From assembly GCF_014773225.1 (NCBI RefSeq), contig NZ_JACXAJ010000004.1, positions 248,001 to 312,000 on the forward strand: 64,000 bases of DNA, written 5' to 3'. The number at the start of each line of letters is the position of its first letter. The stretch's first letter is position 1. Shown here piece after piece: positions 34,940-44,910 of the stretch. Source of the DNA: Pontibacter aquaedesilientis. GTDB lineage: Bacteria > Bacteroidota > Bacteroidia > Cytophagales > Hymenobacteraceae. The notes beneath the pieces were generated by a model. The model was not told the DNA's origin, did not search any database, and saw only the letters and a program-made list of their open reading frames with translations. The translations under genes and the position numbers were made by a program.

Positions 34940-37900
34940 CTACCTGATCACTTCCACCCAACCTTTTAGCAGGTGAGCTTTCACCTTGGTGCTGAGTTGG
35001 TAAAAATATACGCCTCCCTGTAGGTTAGCAGCATCCCAATCACCTTTGTAATCGCTCGATGAGTACACTTCTTTCCCCCACCTGTTAAATATCCTGAGCT
35101 GAGAGCCTGGGTAGAATTGCAGGTTGATAATCTCAAACCTATCGTTTTTACCATCCCCATTTGGCGTGATGATGTTAGGAATGGATAGCGCGTTCTCCAG
35201 ATCGAAACAGATACTGTTGGACCAACTTTCCTTAGTGCCTGCAATGGCCCTGACTCTGTAACACAGCGTGAAACCCTCTACAGGCAGCGTTAAGCTAACC
35301 GTGCTCGAGGCGGAATTGACGCTTTGGTCAAGTTTGTAAGCAGTCGCATTATCAACCTGTTTCCATAACTCATAGCGAACAGGCTCCTGTGACCAACCGT
35401 TGTAAGCGTTCCATTGTAGCTGAATGTTGCTATTTTGGCCCTCGTTATGTTTGCCACTAAGCAATATGCTGCTATGTACCGGCGACACCAACACCGAATC
35501 ACAGGTATTTGTGCCCGTCAGTCGGTATTCATAACTTGATTGACTTGTTTGCAGATTTACGTCTACAAATTGGTTGCTCGCCAAAGGTACAGCCGCAATG
35601 GTGGCCCAAGTCATATCTGTGGGTAGCTTGCGCTGCAAATCGAATGTCTTGTCAGCCGGATAGGTATCGCTCGTTACTATGTTATACTTCACCAAAATGT
35701 TCTTCTCATTCGTGAGTTCTGTTCCGATAGAGGTCATGGCCAAAGAGGTTGTATTCGGAACCAAATTGAAGAACAGGGTATCAGAAGTTCCGAAGCATCT
35801 ATCAGTGGCCGTTATACTGGTCTCGTTTATCCATAGCTTCCCTTTTCCGCTATCGTTCCAACTCACTTTCACCTGGTTTGTGCCTTGCCCACTTACAATC
35901 CGACCACCACTGATATTCCAGGTATAGACAGATCCGTTTGTAAGCTGGACTTTGTACGTCACATCATTCTTATCCTGACGGCAAAGCAACTCTGGCCCTT
36001 TAGGGGTTTCTGGTGTTAAAAGCTGATTGATCACTACCTTAAATTTAACCGTATCGCCTACACAACCCAATTTGCTGGTTGGCACAGCATACACAAGGGC
36101 ATTCGCATTAGTCTCACCCCAATCAACGGTTATATCACTATTCGCATTCGAAGCGATCTGGCCCCCTTTCACGCCCCATTTAAATGTGATATCCTGTGGA
36201 TGCTCAATCTGATAACTTACGCCTGTAATATTGGGACACACCGATGGGCTGCCCATGATCCTGGCTGCTGGCAACGGATTGACGGTAACAACTACTTTGT
36301 CTGTTTTGATACAACCGTTTGCATCGGTCACGGTAACTGTGTAAGTGGTAGTGGCTGTCGGCGAAGCGACTGGCTTGGCCACGTTGGTAGCCGACAAACC
36401 CGCAGCCGGTGACCACAAGTAGCTAACGCCACCGGTGGCTGACAATACAGTGGCGGAACCTGCACAGATCGCCACATCAGGGCTGATATCAACAACTGGC
36501 AAAGGATTTACCTTTACGATAACCTCATCGGTAGACGAGCAGCCATTCAGTGTTGTGGTTACTTTGTAGGTATAGCTTACCGGAACCGCAGTAAGATTAG
36601 ATAACGTGACAGTAGGATTGGCGGCTGTAGCACTTGATAGGCCTGTTGCAGGAAACCAACTGTAGGTATAACCTGTAACGGCACTCTTACCAAGGGTGGC
36701 GCTGCTGCCAGAGCAAAGCGTCACATCAGCACCAGCATTTGAGAGGGGCAAGGGCTTAACTGTTACAGCAACTGCTGAAGATGTAGCTGAGCACCCTTTA
36801 GCATCTGTTACTGTAACGGAATAATTACCTGAGGCTGAAACAACAATAGATTTGGAAGTAGCCCCGTTGCTCCACTTATAAGACGCTCCATCTGTCGCGC
36901 TTAATGTCACACTTTCTCCTGCACAAAAAGTAGTTACACCAGAGACTGTAATGGCTGCGGTGGGTAGCGGGTTGACAGTGACCACAACCTGATCAGTACT
37001 TACACACCCGTTTCCATCGGTTACAGTAACTGTGTAAGTAGTAGTGACTGTTGGCGAAGCGACTGGCTTGGCCACGTTGGTAGCCGACAAACCCGCAGCC
37101 GGTGACCACAAGTAGCTAACGCCACCAGTGGCTGACAACGTAGTGGAAGCGCCAGCACATATACTCACATCAGGGCCTGCATCGGCTAAAGGCAATGGAT
37201 TAACAGTCACCACCACCTGACTTGTAGCCACACAACCATCAAGCGTAGCTGTTAAGGTATAGGTTTGAGAAATTGGCAACTGTGTCGTATTGGTTAAGGT
37301 TACAGTCGGGTTAGCTATAGTGGTAGAAGATAGCCCAGTAGCAGGTGACCACTCATACGTATGATTCGCCTGGCTCTGTGAACCAATTGATACAGTAGTA
37401 CCGCTACATACGGTTTTGTTTGAACCCGCTTGTGCAATTGGAGCTGGTTTAACGGTAACTATAACCGTATCTGATACAGTACAACTGTTAAAAGTGGCTG
37501 ACCGGATATACTGGTGTCTGACTAATTTGCCAGTAGTGTTTGTCAGCTGAACGGTAGTTTGAGCAGCATTGGCAGTAGAAAGGCCGGTTGCAGGGCTCCA
37601 GGAATAAGCATAACCACTTAAGGCGGGCAATCCAATGGTGGTTTTATCTCCGCTGCAAACCGTTACATCTGGTCCTGCATCTCTTGTTAAGGCCGGCTTT
37701 ATGGTGATAACAACCGAGTCACGCGCTGCACATTTTGTAGTTGCATTAACAGCATCGAAATATAGCTTCTGGGTGATATTGGAGCTTCCGGTGTTGATCA
37801 ACTGGAAAGTAGGGTTGGCGATGTTGGTAGCTGATAAACCCACGGCCGGAGACCAGGTATAAGTTATACCTGTAACCGCAGTCTGGCCCAATGTTACTTT

Positions 37901-39517
37901 ATCTCCTGAGCACAGTACCAGATCAGGACCTGCATCGGCAGTTACAGCAGGGTTCACCACAATTTCAAATGAGGTAGAGTCTTTTGACTCGCAATCTATA
38001 TTGTTGGGCTTGGTAGTGACAAGAGATGCCGTATACTTACCAGGGTTTGTAAATGTCTTGGAGGGGTTGGTTTGCGTAGAGGTAGTGTTATCACTGAAAT
38101 ACCATTTCAGGCTGGTTGGGGTATAGGTGAGGTTGGCTTTGAAATTAACAGTTCCAGGTCCGCAGAAATTGCTTTGGTCTGCCGATATGTACTGTTCTAA
38201 GCTCTTTATATTAGCACCAGCCGAGTAACCATAAGATTCTACGTTTCCGAAGCCATAGGCAATGGCATTGAAGCCAGCAGAAGCCGTTAGCCTGTGATTA
38301 CCCGCACTAACAGTTACCTGCGCATAAGAGTATACCGGATTTGCACTGACTGGGATAAAGGTAACCGGCATACCATCCAACCTAAATCCAGGCGTGTCCG
38401 CGGTTTTCATGACGATGTTTATGTAATGGCCGGTTATCTGAAAAAACGGCGAAGAGTATAGCGTGATATCCTCCAGCGTTTGCTCAATTGGGTTAACCAA
38501 AATCATCTCTGGATCACCCGTTACATTATCACAGTTCTGCGTTCGTGCATATTGCGCCAAGGTGATGGGTTTATCAGATGTTATAAAGTTGGCAGTAGCA
38601 CTTGTAAACTCATAAAACTGCCCAGCGTTGAGTTGGATGTCAGAACCGTTAATTGTTACCGTGGTATTATCGGAAGCCGCCAGCACCCGGAACACATCCC
38701 CTCCTAACCTGGTTTTGAAGGGGGCAGTTATAAAATTCCTGCCCCATGTACTTAAAGGGTACAGCTGCTGATACAGGTTGTCCTTACTCCCCGCATTTGT
38801 ACAACCGATACCGGCAAACGAACTGCCCGAAAACACCGCAATTTTTTTGCACGAAGGGCCATTGTCACTCACAGAGATAACTTTACTACCCGTCAGGTCC
38901 ACGCTTGACTGCACCTGATAAACTTCCCCTTTGTTTAGCGTTACCCTAAAAGGAACATTAGCCGGTCGCCCCAAGCGTGTGGTCGACTTCGGTGTAATCT
39001 CAACTTCTGTATTATCCTCGGTGCCAATCACCATAAACTCAGAGAATTGATTGGCAACGTCCTGCTTATAGCTTGCTGCGTAATATTCTTTGCCTAACGT
39101 ATTGGTGGGCAGAACAAGCGTTGCAGCAGACCGTGCAGAGGCGTAAATATGAGCATACACGACTATTGGCTGCTCAGACACGACCTGTATCCCTTTGTTT
39201 TCTATCATTTCTGATGAGCCGACATAGGCAGCACTGGAAATAGGTGCAATCGTCACGGTATTAGCAATGATGGCATAAGTCGTGGAGATACCTAGTTTCG
39301 GTATCGAAACTGTAGCTGTCGTGTTTACATCTGATGTCAGGTATAAACTCATTTTAGAGCCTGTGCCGTCGATGTGTGCCGTGTAACCTACCCAGAAATT
39401 GGTTCCTCTATTGGAGGTGCTTTGAGCTTCTACGGCTTGTATAAGCCCTATCAGGGTATACAGTACCACACAGAAAAATAAATTTCTCCGTAAAATCTTA
39501 TTCATAAGTGTATGCAA
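34940..39517 (-). CDS. Giant secreted adhesin-like protein with PKD/Ig repeats and type B sorting domain
   Basis: A 1525-residue surface protein. N terminus: signal peptide ending VEAQ, then a domain like the N-terminal part of IgGFc-binding proteins (GTNFWVGYT, QPIVVYAHI, about 30-430). A PKD domain (about 440-525) and a tandem array of about seven Ig-like modules follow; each has a DAGPDVxxCxG start, a WSPAxGLSxTNxAxP core, and a VTVxPLP end. The last 85 residues are a gliding-motility-associated (type B) T9SS domain (IPNIITPNGDGKNDRFEI). Expected role: adhesion or surface coat after type IX export. Two modules are nearly identical at DNA level. Confidence 0.93.
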   Translation of the reverse strand: MHTLMNKILRRNLFFCVVLYTLIGLIQAVEAQSTSNRGTNFWVGYTAHIDGTGSKMSLYLTSDVNTTATVSIPKLGISTTYAIIANTVTIAPISSAAYVGSSEMIENKGIQVVSEQPIVVYAHIYASARSAATLVLPTNTLGKEYYAASYKQDVANQFSEFMVIGTEDNTEVEITPKSTTRLGRPANVPFRVTLNKGEVYQVQSSVDLTGSKVISVSDNGPSCKKIAVFSGSSFAGIGCTNAGSKDNLYQQLYPLSTWGRNFITAPFKTRLGGDVFRVLAASDNTTVTINGSDIQLNAGQFYEFTSATANFITSDKPITLAQYARTQNCDNVTGDPEMILVNPIEQTLEDITLYSSPFFQITGHYINIVMKTADTPGFRLDGMPVTFIPVSANPVYSYAQVTVSAGNHRLTASAGFNAIAYGFGNVESYGYSAGANIKSLEQYISADQSNFCGPGTVNFKANLTYTPTSLKWYFSDNTTSTQTNPSKTFTNPGKYTASLVTTKPNNIDCESKDSTSFEIVVNPAVTADAGPDLVLCSGDKVTLGQTAVTGITYTWSPAVGLSATNIANPTFQLINTGSSNITQKLYFDAVNATTKCAARDSVVITIKPALTRDAGPDVTVCSGDKTTIGLPALSGYAYSWSPATGLSTANAAQTTVQLTNTTGKLVRHQYIRSATFNSCTVSDTVIVTVKPAPIAQAGSNKTVCSGTTVSIGSQSQANHTYEWSPATGLSSTTIANPTVTLTNTTQLPISQTYTLTATLDGCVATSQVVVTVNPLPLADAGPDVSICAGASTTLSATGGVSYLWSPAAGLSATNVAKPVASPTVTTTYTVTVTDGNGCVSTDQVVVTVNPLPTAAITVSGVTTFCAGESVTLSATDGASYKWSNGATSKSIVVSASGNYSVTVTDAKGCSATSSAVAVTVKPLPLSNAGADVTLCSGSSATLGKSAVTGYTYSWFPATGLSSATAANPTVTLSNLTAVPVSYTYKVTTTLNGCSSTDEVIVKVNPLPVVDISPDVAICAGSATVLSATGGVSYLWSPAAGLSATNVAKPVASPTATTTYTVTVTDANGCIKTDKVVVTVNPLPAARIMGSPSVCPNITGVSYQIEHPQDITFKWGVKGGQIASNANSDITVDWGETNANALVYAVPTSKLGCVGDTVKFKVVINQLLTPETPKGPELLCRQDKNDVTYKVQLTNGSVYTWNISGGRIVSGQGTNQVKVSWNDSGKGKLWINETSITATDRCFGTSDTLFFNLVPNTTSLAMTSIGTELTNEKNILVKYNIVTSDTYPADKTFDLQRKLPTDMTWATIAAVPLASNQFVDVNLQTSQSSYEYRLTGTNTCDSVLVSPVHSSILLSGKHNEGQNSNIQLQWNAYNGWSQEPVRYELWKQVDNATAYKLDQSVNSASSTVSLTLPVEGFTLCYRVRAIAGTKESWSNSICFDLENALSIPNIITPNGDGKNDRFEIINLQFYPGSQLRIFNRWGKEVYSSSDYKGDWDAANLQGGVYFYQLSTKVKAHLLKGWVEVIR
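36360..36433. repeat. 74-bp exact repeat, copy 1 (inside the adhesin gene)
   Basis: Identical to 37053-37126; similarity continues on both sides. It covers the WSPAAGLSATN core of an Ig-like module. Confidence 0.9.
37053..37126. repeat. 74-bp exact repeat, copy 2 (inside the adhesin gene)
   Basis: Identical to 36360-36433, with the same reading frame and module position. The distance between copies is 693 bases, i.e. 231 codons. Confidence 0.9.
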
Positions 39518-39909
39518 TTTGAATACAAGGGCAATTGAAAGTGCGCAGAAAATGGCTTAGACCCCAAACGCCAACCTAAGTTTAATACTTATTATATAAA
39601 ATACAATTTATATATATAAAATGAAGTATAATAAGCTGTTTGGGTTATGATTCTTCACCACACTGTATCGGTAAAACTTTGTAGCAAACCGTTGCCGGCG
39701 GCATTCAAATTAACCTCCTGAACAGCGTTGAGACCAAAGTGCAGAGCCTTGTCAAGTTCTTTAAAACAGCAAAGCCATACCTGGGCAGATATGGCTTTGC
39801 TGTTGGCTATACCTGGGAATGCTCTTCCCTATCAGGGTTCCCGGTATAGTGAGCATCACGTGAGACGTGCTGGTTGTAGAAGGCACTTCAAGTTTTGCCC
39901 CTCAACTCA
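39518..39909. other. Gap between adhesin and sensor kinase genes
   Basis: Contains a very AT-rich tract (about 39580-39622), likely part of the adhesin promoter, a hairpin, and two GGTATAG-type motifs. No gene supported. Confidence 0.45.
39765..39804. terminator. Hairpin, possible terminator of the sensor kinase gene
   Basis: Perfect 15-bp stem (39765-39779 with 39790-39804), 10-base loop. A T run is weak on either strand; it lies about 105 bases beyond the kinase stop codon. Confidence 0.5.
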
Positions 39910-42900
39910 TTACTTATTCAGGTAGATCCGGAACGTCGTGCCTACGTCAACTTGGGTTTCCACCTCTATGCGCCCTCCAGCGTTCTCAACGATTTTCTTT
40001 ACCATGTAAAGCCCGATCCCGGTACCTTCCACATGGTCGTGGAAACGCTTGAACATAGAAAAGAGCTTGTCGATTCGATTACTGCTTATACCCAAACCGT
40101 TGTCCTTGATGGCTAGCACCTGGTGTTCATCGGTACTGGAGCAGGTAATGTGTACTTGCGGTATGCGATCCGGAGAGCGGTATTTGAGGGCATTGGAAAG
40201 TAGATTGTAAATTACGCTTCGGAGGTTCTTCTCAGAAAACCGGATGGTGGGGCAAGACTTTACATCAATCTTTAGCTCTACGCCGGCTGCATCAAGCTCA
40301 GGCCTCAGGTCCAGAGTGACATCCTGTATCACTTCCTGCAAATCCACCTTCACGATATCCAGGTTTTCCTCCTGTTGCAACTTCACAATGTCTGTCAGGT
40401 TGGTAATCGTCTTCTTAAACCGGTTTACCGAGCCCTGCATCAACGTCAGGATGTGATTGATATCCTCCTGATTCGGAGAAGCCTCTTCCAAATCCTCTGA
40501 AAGCAACGTTAACAGTCCTTCGATGTTAGAAATAGGAGCCTTCAGATCGTGCGAGGCGGTATAAATAAAATTATCCAGGTCGTTGTTGATGCGAATGAGC
40601 TGCTTATTTTTCGATAAAAGCTCCTCCTCCGCCGATTTGCGGTCTGTTATATCGCGGGCAACTCCAAACATATGGGGTTTGCCCTCCAGCGTGATGCCCG
40701 TCAGACTAACTTCAACCGGGTATATGGTACCGTCTTTTCGCTTATGCAAGGTTTCGAAAGGGGGAATGCTTTGTTGTTGCGTAGTCCTGAAAACTTCCTC
40801 AAACTCTTTTTCCTGGTAAATAGGGTCCACATCCGGCACCCGTATGTGCAAGGACTCCTCTCGGGTGTATCCCCAACGCTCCAGTGCCAAATCATTGAGG
40901 TAAGCGAATGTGCCGTCTTCCCGCATCAAAATGAAGGCATCGAGGGCGTGGTCACTGATGTGCTTGAATTTTTTTAGCTCTTCCGCGAAATTGCGCTGGG
41001 CTGTCACATCCTGGATCATGCCGATCACCTTCGCCGGTTTGCCATCCTCGTCAAAGAAGAACCTGCCCTTCAGCTTAATCCAACGCACTTCTCCTGTAGA
41101 ATCAATAATTCTGGACTCGAAGTCCAGTATACCTGTTTCAAGACCAGCTTGGATGGCTTTGTCCTTTGTCTCCAGATCATCGGGGTGTATTGTATCGTAA
41201 TACTGATCGATGCTATGGATCTCTTCAAACCCAGATATTTCCGTAAACCGACTGTCCGCTATCACCTGGTTGGTAGCTAGGTTAATCTCAAACAGGCCCA
41301 AATCCCCGGCCTCTATGGCCATCTTAGCTCTTTCCTGTTCTTCCTCCAGCTTTCGCAAAGCCTGCACTTGCCTGGTCACGTCGTGGCAGAGAATCATGAC
41401 ACCCTCTATGTGGCCCTCCAAATCTTTGTAAGGCTGGTATACCAGGTTCAGGAAGCCTTCTTTCTTTTTGCCGCCCACATATACAAAATATGGCATGTCA
41501 TACAGGTATAGCGGCTCTCCTGTGCTCCTTACCTGATCAATAATAGGCCTGAACACAGGCTCTGCCTCTGGTATGATGGAAAACAGGGGCTTATCGTTCA
41601 GCTCCTCGCTTTTGCGGTCTATCAGTTGCGCATAGGCATCATTTACAATATCAACCCGCATCTCTTCGCCTGTGAGCACAATGATACCCACCGATGCGTC
41701 TCGCACGAGGTTTCGAAACCGCGCCTCACTTTCCTGAAGCTGAATTTGAGAGAGAACTTCTTCCGTTACATCAATGGCGGTGTGATGGATACCGTATACC
41801 TCCCCATCCTCGTCCATCAAAGGTTTCAGCGTGTAGTTATAGTAACAGGTCTGCTGAGAACCATTTATGGCTAGCTGCATTTTCTCTTTATGGGCAGTGT
41901 ATGTATTCCCGGTCTTGTAAACTTCCTGTAACAGTTCGCTAAATGACTGATGTTCCGGGAAAGCCTCCCGGAAAGATTTACCTGCAACAGCGTTGCTCTT
42001 CGCCCAGTAGTCCAGCATAATGTCGTTGGCATACTGGATGGTCTGCTCGCTGCCCATGTAAAGAGCGGCGGCAACAGGGGCCTCTTCGATAAGGGTTCTG
42101 AAACGGGCCTCGCTCTCGACCAATTGCTGCTTGGTGGCGACCTGCTCGGTTACGTCCTTGGCCACTATGATAACTCCTGTAATGCGACCATCGGCCTCAC
42201 GGTAAGGCTGGTAGCCGAAATTGAAATAAATGGTTTCTTCCACCCCGTTTTTTCGCCTGAAAACAGCAGGTATCTCATAGCCATACTCAGGTTCTCCTGT
42301 ATGGAGTACTTTCATGAGCATTTCGAGAAAGCCTTGCCCCCTAATTTCCGGCATGACCGTTTCGAAAGGCTTGCCCAGCACATCCGAGTTTCGTTGCCAA
42401 AGTTCCAAAACCGCTTTGTTGGCGACTTCTACCACTAAGTCCTCCCCTTTGAAGATGGCGATCAAATCCGATACCTGCTCGACCACATTCTGGAACTTCT
42501 GCTCTTGCCGCAGTCGATCGGTTGCGTCGTTGAAGTACCAGGCCCAACCATAATAATGGCCACTTTCTGAAACCACGGGAGATCCGTTCCGCTCAATGAT
42601 AACACCGTTTTTGAATACAATTCTGTCACGAACAGGCCCACTCGTTCTGGAGTAAGCTGCTGTCACGGTGTCGATAAAGCCTTGCTCGTCTGCCACCTGC
42701 TGCCTGGCATACGCTAATGCCAAGGCGTCGTCTTTGCTATCGATGATGTGCTGAGGCATATTCCAGATTTCGACGAAGCGTCTGTTGTGCAGCAATATCT
42801 TGCCCGATGCATCCACGATCAGCATACCGTCAGGCGTCGCTTCTTTATGCGCCTCAAACAATGCATTGCGTAAGTCCAGCTGCTCCTTTACCTCCTCCAC

Positions 42901-43749
42901 TTTCTTTCTGGCCAGCACTTGCTCGGTTACGTCATGCGCCACAATGAATACCCCGTGGGGCGTAAGGTCGCCTTCGTTTTGATAGTAGGGCTGGTATATG
43001 TAGTTATAATACCGAAGCTCCATCTGACCATCAATTAAAAGCTGGGCAGGAAATTCAGCAGCGTGAAAAGGGTTTCCTGATTTGCGCACCTGTTCAAGCA
43101 ACTCAGGTATACCCTGATCCAGGGCCTCAGGCACAGAATCGAATAGCGGCTTGCCCACAATTTCAGCACTGCGGCCTATAATTCGGAGCATCTCCTCGTT
43201 GGCCAACTCCACAATATGCTCAGGGCCCACCAAAATGCAAACTGCCACAGGTGCCTGCATAAAAAGGCTGTATGCTTTCTCAACTTTTTGCAGGGAGGCT
43301 GTTGCTTTGTCCTTCCTGACCTGCGCCGTTACATCGGAAGTAGTATGTACGATGTAAAGAACCTCTCCACTTTGGCTTAAAACAGGTTTACTATGGGCAG
43401 ACCAATACCTTGTCTCGAATTCGCCGCCCGGATTCGTTATATCGTAACGTACCAGCGGCATATAATCTGCCTTTTTATGCAGGATCGCATTTTGTAGAGA
43501 AATCCTGAGCTGAGAAGCGCCTGATGCACTAGTCACCTCTGGATTTTCGGGGTATACCTCAAACACCCCTTTTCCTATTATATCCTTTCTTGAACGGGCT
43601 GTGATTTGCAACAGCTCATCACTGATAGCCAAAATAGTATAGAGCGGTGGATTGGGCTGCAGCACTACAAAGCAGCCCGGCATTTGGTTGAAAATCTCCA
43701 GATAATCCAATGATGGATTGTTATCCAGAGTAGAAGAAAGGTGCGCCAT
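39910..43749 (-). CDS. Soluble sensor histidine kinase with eight PAS domains
   Basis: A 1279-residue kinase with no membrane segment or signal peptide, so it senses cytoplasmic cues. Eight PAS/PAC units are recognisable (about residues 15-135, 155-280, 295-410, 425-545, 550-670, 680-795, 810-925, 930-1050). The transmitter has the H-box ASHDLKAPISNIE (His1067), N-box NLLSNALKY, and G-boxes DNGLGIS and GTGIGLYM. It has no receiver domain and no response regulator next door. PAS ligands cannot be told; some units carry QPYYQ/YQPY motifs typical of PAS_4-like folds. Confidence 0.93.
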   Translation of the reverse strand: MAHLSSTLDNNPSLDYLEIFNQMPGCFVVLQPNPPLYTILAISDELLQITARSRKDIIGKGVFEVYPENPEVTSASGASQLRISLQNAILHKKADYMPLVRYDITNPGGEFETRYWSAHSKPVLSQSGEVLYIVHTTSDVTAQVRKDKATASLQKVEKAYSLFMQAPVAVCILVGPEHIVELANEEMLRIIGRSAEIVGKPLFDSVPEALDQGIPELLEQVRKSGNPFHAAEFPAQLLIDGQMELRYYNYIYQPYYQNEGDLTPHGVFIVAHDVTEQVLARKKVEEVKEQLDLRNALFEAHKEATPDGMLIVDASGKILLHNRRFVEIWNMPQHIIDSKDDALALAYARQQVADEQGFIDTVTAAYSRTSGPVRDRIVFKNGVIIERNGSPVVSESGHYYGWAWYFNDATDRLRQEQKFQNVVEQVSDLIAIFKGEDLVVEVANKAVLELWQRNSDVLGKPFETVMPEIRGQGFLEMLMKVLHTGEPEYGYEIPAVFRRKNGVEETIYFNFGYQPYREADGRITGVIIVAKDVTEQVATKQQLVESEARFRTLIEEAPVAAALYMGSEQTIQYANDIMLDYWAKSNAVAGKSFREAFPEHQSFSELLQEVYKTGNTYTAHKEKMQLAINGSQQTCYYNYTLKPLMDEDGEVYGIHHTAIDVTEEVLSQIQLQESEARFRNLVRDASVGIIVLTGEEMRVDIVNDAYAQLIDRKSEELNDKPLFSIIPEAEPVFRPIIDQVRSTGEPLYLYDMPYFVYVGGKKKEGFLNLVYQPYKDLEGHIEGVMILCHDVTRQVQALRKLEEEQERAKMAIEAGDLGLFEINLATNQVIADSRFTEISGFEEIHSIDQYYDTIHPDDLETKDKAIQAGLETGILDFESRIIDSTGEVRWIKLKGRFFFDEDGKPAKVIGMIQDVTAQRNFAEELKKFKHISDHALDAFILMREDGTFAYLNDLALERWGYTREESLHIRVPDVDPIYQEKEFEEVFRTTQQQSIPPFETLHKRKDGTIYPVEVSLTGITLEGKPHMFGVARDITDRKSAEEELLSKNKQLIRINNDLDNFIYTASHDLKAPISNIEGLLTLLSEDLEEASPNQEDINHILTLMQGSVNRFKKTITNLTDIVKLQQEENLDIVKVDLQEVIQDVTLDLRPELDAAGVELKIDVKSCPTIRFSEKNLRSVIYNLLSNALKYRSPDRIPQVHITCSSTDEHQVLAIKDNGLGISSNRIDKLFSMFKRFHDHVEGTGIGLYMVKKIVENAGGRIEVETQVDVGTTFRIYLNK

Positions 43750-44072
43750 AATTAAAGGTAGTACATCGCTAAACCTTATCCTAAAAAAATCGGGCGCTGC
43801 CGTTTTTTTAGGATAAGGTTATATTGCTCAAAATATCGTTTTAATATCCGAAAAATGCTTATTCTAAATTAGCGCTTGGTCCGTTAGGTACTATTAAAAG
43901 TAGCACAATGTTCAATCATATAGAAAATTTTTTTAGTCAGCAATTCTTTGCAAAGCACATGAGTATGAGATGCTGCTGCTTTACATTACATTTGCACCCA
44001 TGTTTTACTCAAATTGCATTTAAGTGAAGCACAGATACTTGACACAGTTCCTAGTCCCTTACATTCGATAGC
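43750..44072. other. Divergent gap with large hairpin
   Basis: Lies between the kinase (minus) and the RluA-associated module gene (plus). It contains the 18-bp-stem hairpin at 43772-43820 and an AT-rich tract near 43900-43940. Confidence 0.5.
43772..43820. promoter_or_regulatory. 18-bp-stem inverted repeat in the kinase leader
   Basis: The arms at 43772-43789 and 43803-43820 are exact complements, each ending in seven A or T at the loop side; the loop is GC-rich. It is 22 bases before the kinase start codon, a position for a protein-binding site or a leader hairpin rather than a normal terminator. Confidence 0.6.
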
Positions 44073-44885
44073 TTGCCAGAATCACTTTCCCCAGACAACT
44101 TCTTTATCCCTTTCGATAGATCCGCAACGGCTTATTCCCTGCCCGAAAAATTCTCCTACCCCTTCGCATACAAGCCACATGCGCTAGCTTTAGTAGCATC
44201 TGAAAAACTGCAGGTATACCTGCAACGGCAGCAAGAATGGGAGCATAATTTTGGGTTGGTAGAAGGGCAACAAGGCACTGTCATCGGGAAGATGTTCGGG
44301 GTGTTGGTGGTGGAAACCGCCCAGAACGAACTAGGCTATCTGGCCGCTTTTTCCGGTAAGTTGGCAGGTAGCTACCACCACCTCAAGTTCGTTCCTCCGG
44401 TTTACGACAGCCTGGCGGAAGGAAGTTTTCTGAACACAGGTATGCGCGAACTGACTCGCATCAACCAGGAAATCGGAGCATTGGAAAAACAACCTACAGG
44501 CGAGAGCAAAACGCAAATCGAGCTGCTACGGAAAATGCGCAAAACGAACTCTGTTGCGCTTCAGGAAAAGCTCTTTGACCAGTACCATTTCCGGAACCAG
44601 GCCGGTGAGGAAAAGAGTTTACGGGCATTGTTTCATAATTCTTCAAACGGCAACCCGCCGGCGGGAGCAGGCGATTGTGCCGCCCCCAAACTTTTTCAGT
44701 ATGCCTTTCAGCATAACATGAAGCCCATCGCCCTGGCAGAGTTCTGGTGGGGCTTATCCCCTAAATCAGCCCACTGGAAACACGGCCACTTCTACCCTGC
44801 TTGCCAGGAAAAGTGCCAGCCGATTTTGGCGCACATGCTCCAAGGTATAGCCATGGACGAAAAACCACAAGAGCAGCCCCACTAA
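44073..44885 (+). CDS. Stand-alone N-terminal module of RluA-type pseudouridine synthases
   Basis: A 270-residue protein. Its blocks YLQRQQEWEHNFGLVEGQQG, GKMFGVLVVE, LGYLAAFSGKLAGSYHH, NPPAGAGDCAAPKLFQYAF and ALAEFWWG are those I know from the N-terminal half of large (about 550 residue) RluA-family pseudouridine synthases in Bacteroidetes. In those, a catalytic domain follows the HGHFYPACQEKC ... HML segment; here the frame stops at that point and the catalytic half is absent. Either a partner-less remnant or an independent RNA-binding module. The start is TTG: a stop lies a few codons upstream and no ATG occurs before codon 73. Confidence 0.75.
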   Translation: MPESLSPDNFFIPFDRSATAYSLPEKFSYPFAYKPHALALVASEKLQVYLQRQQEWEHNFGLVEGQQGTVIGKMFGVLVVETAQNELGYLAAFSGKLAGSYHHLKFVPPVYDSLAEGSFLNTGMRELTRINQEIGALEKQPTGESKTQIELLRKMRKTNSVALQEKLFDQYHFRNQAGEEKSLRALFHNSSNGNPPAGAGDCAAPKLFQYAFQHNMKPIALAEFWWGLSPKSAHWKHGHFYPACQEKCQPILAHMLQGIAMDEKPQEQPH

Positions 44886-44910
44886 GGCGCAAATTTCGTA
44901 AGTTGCAGCT

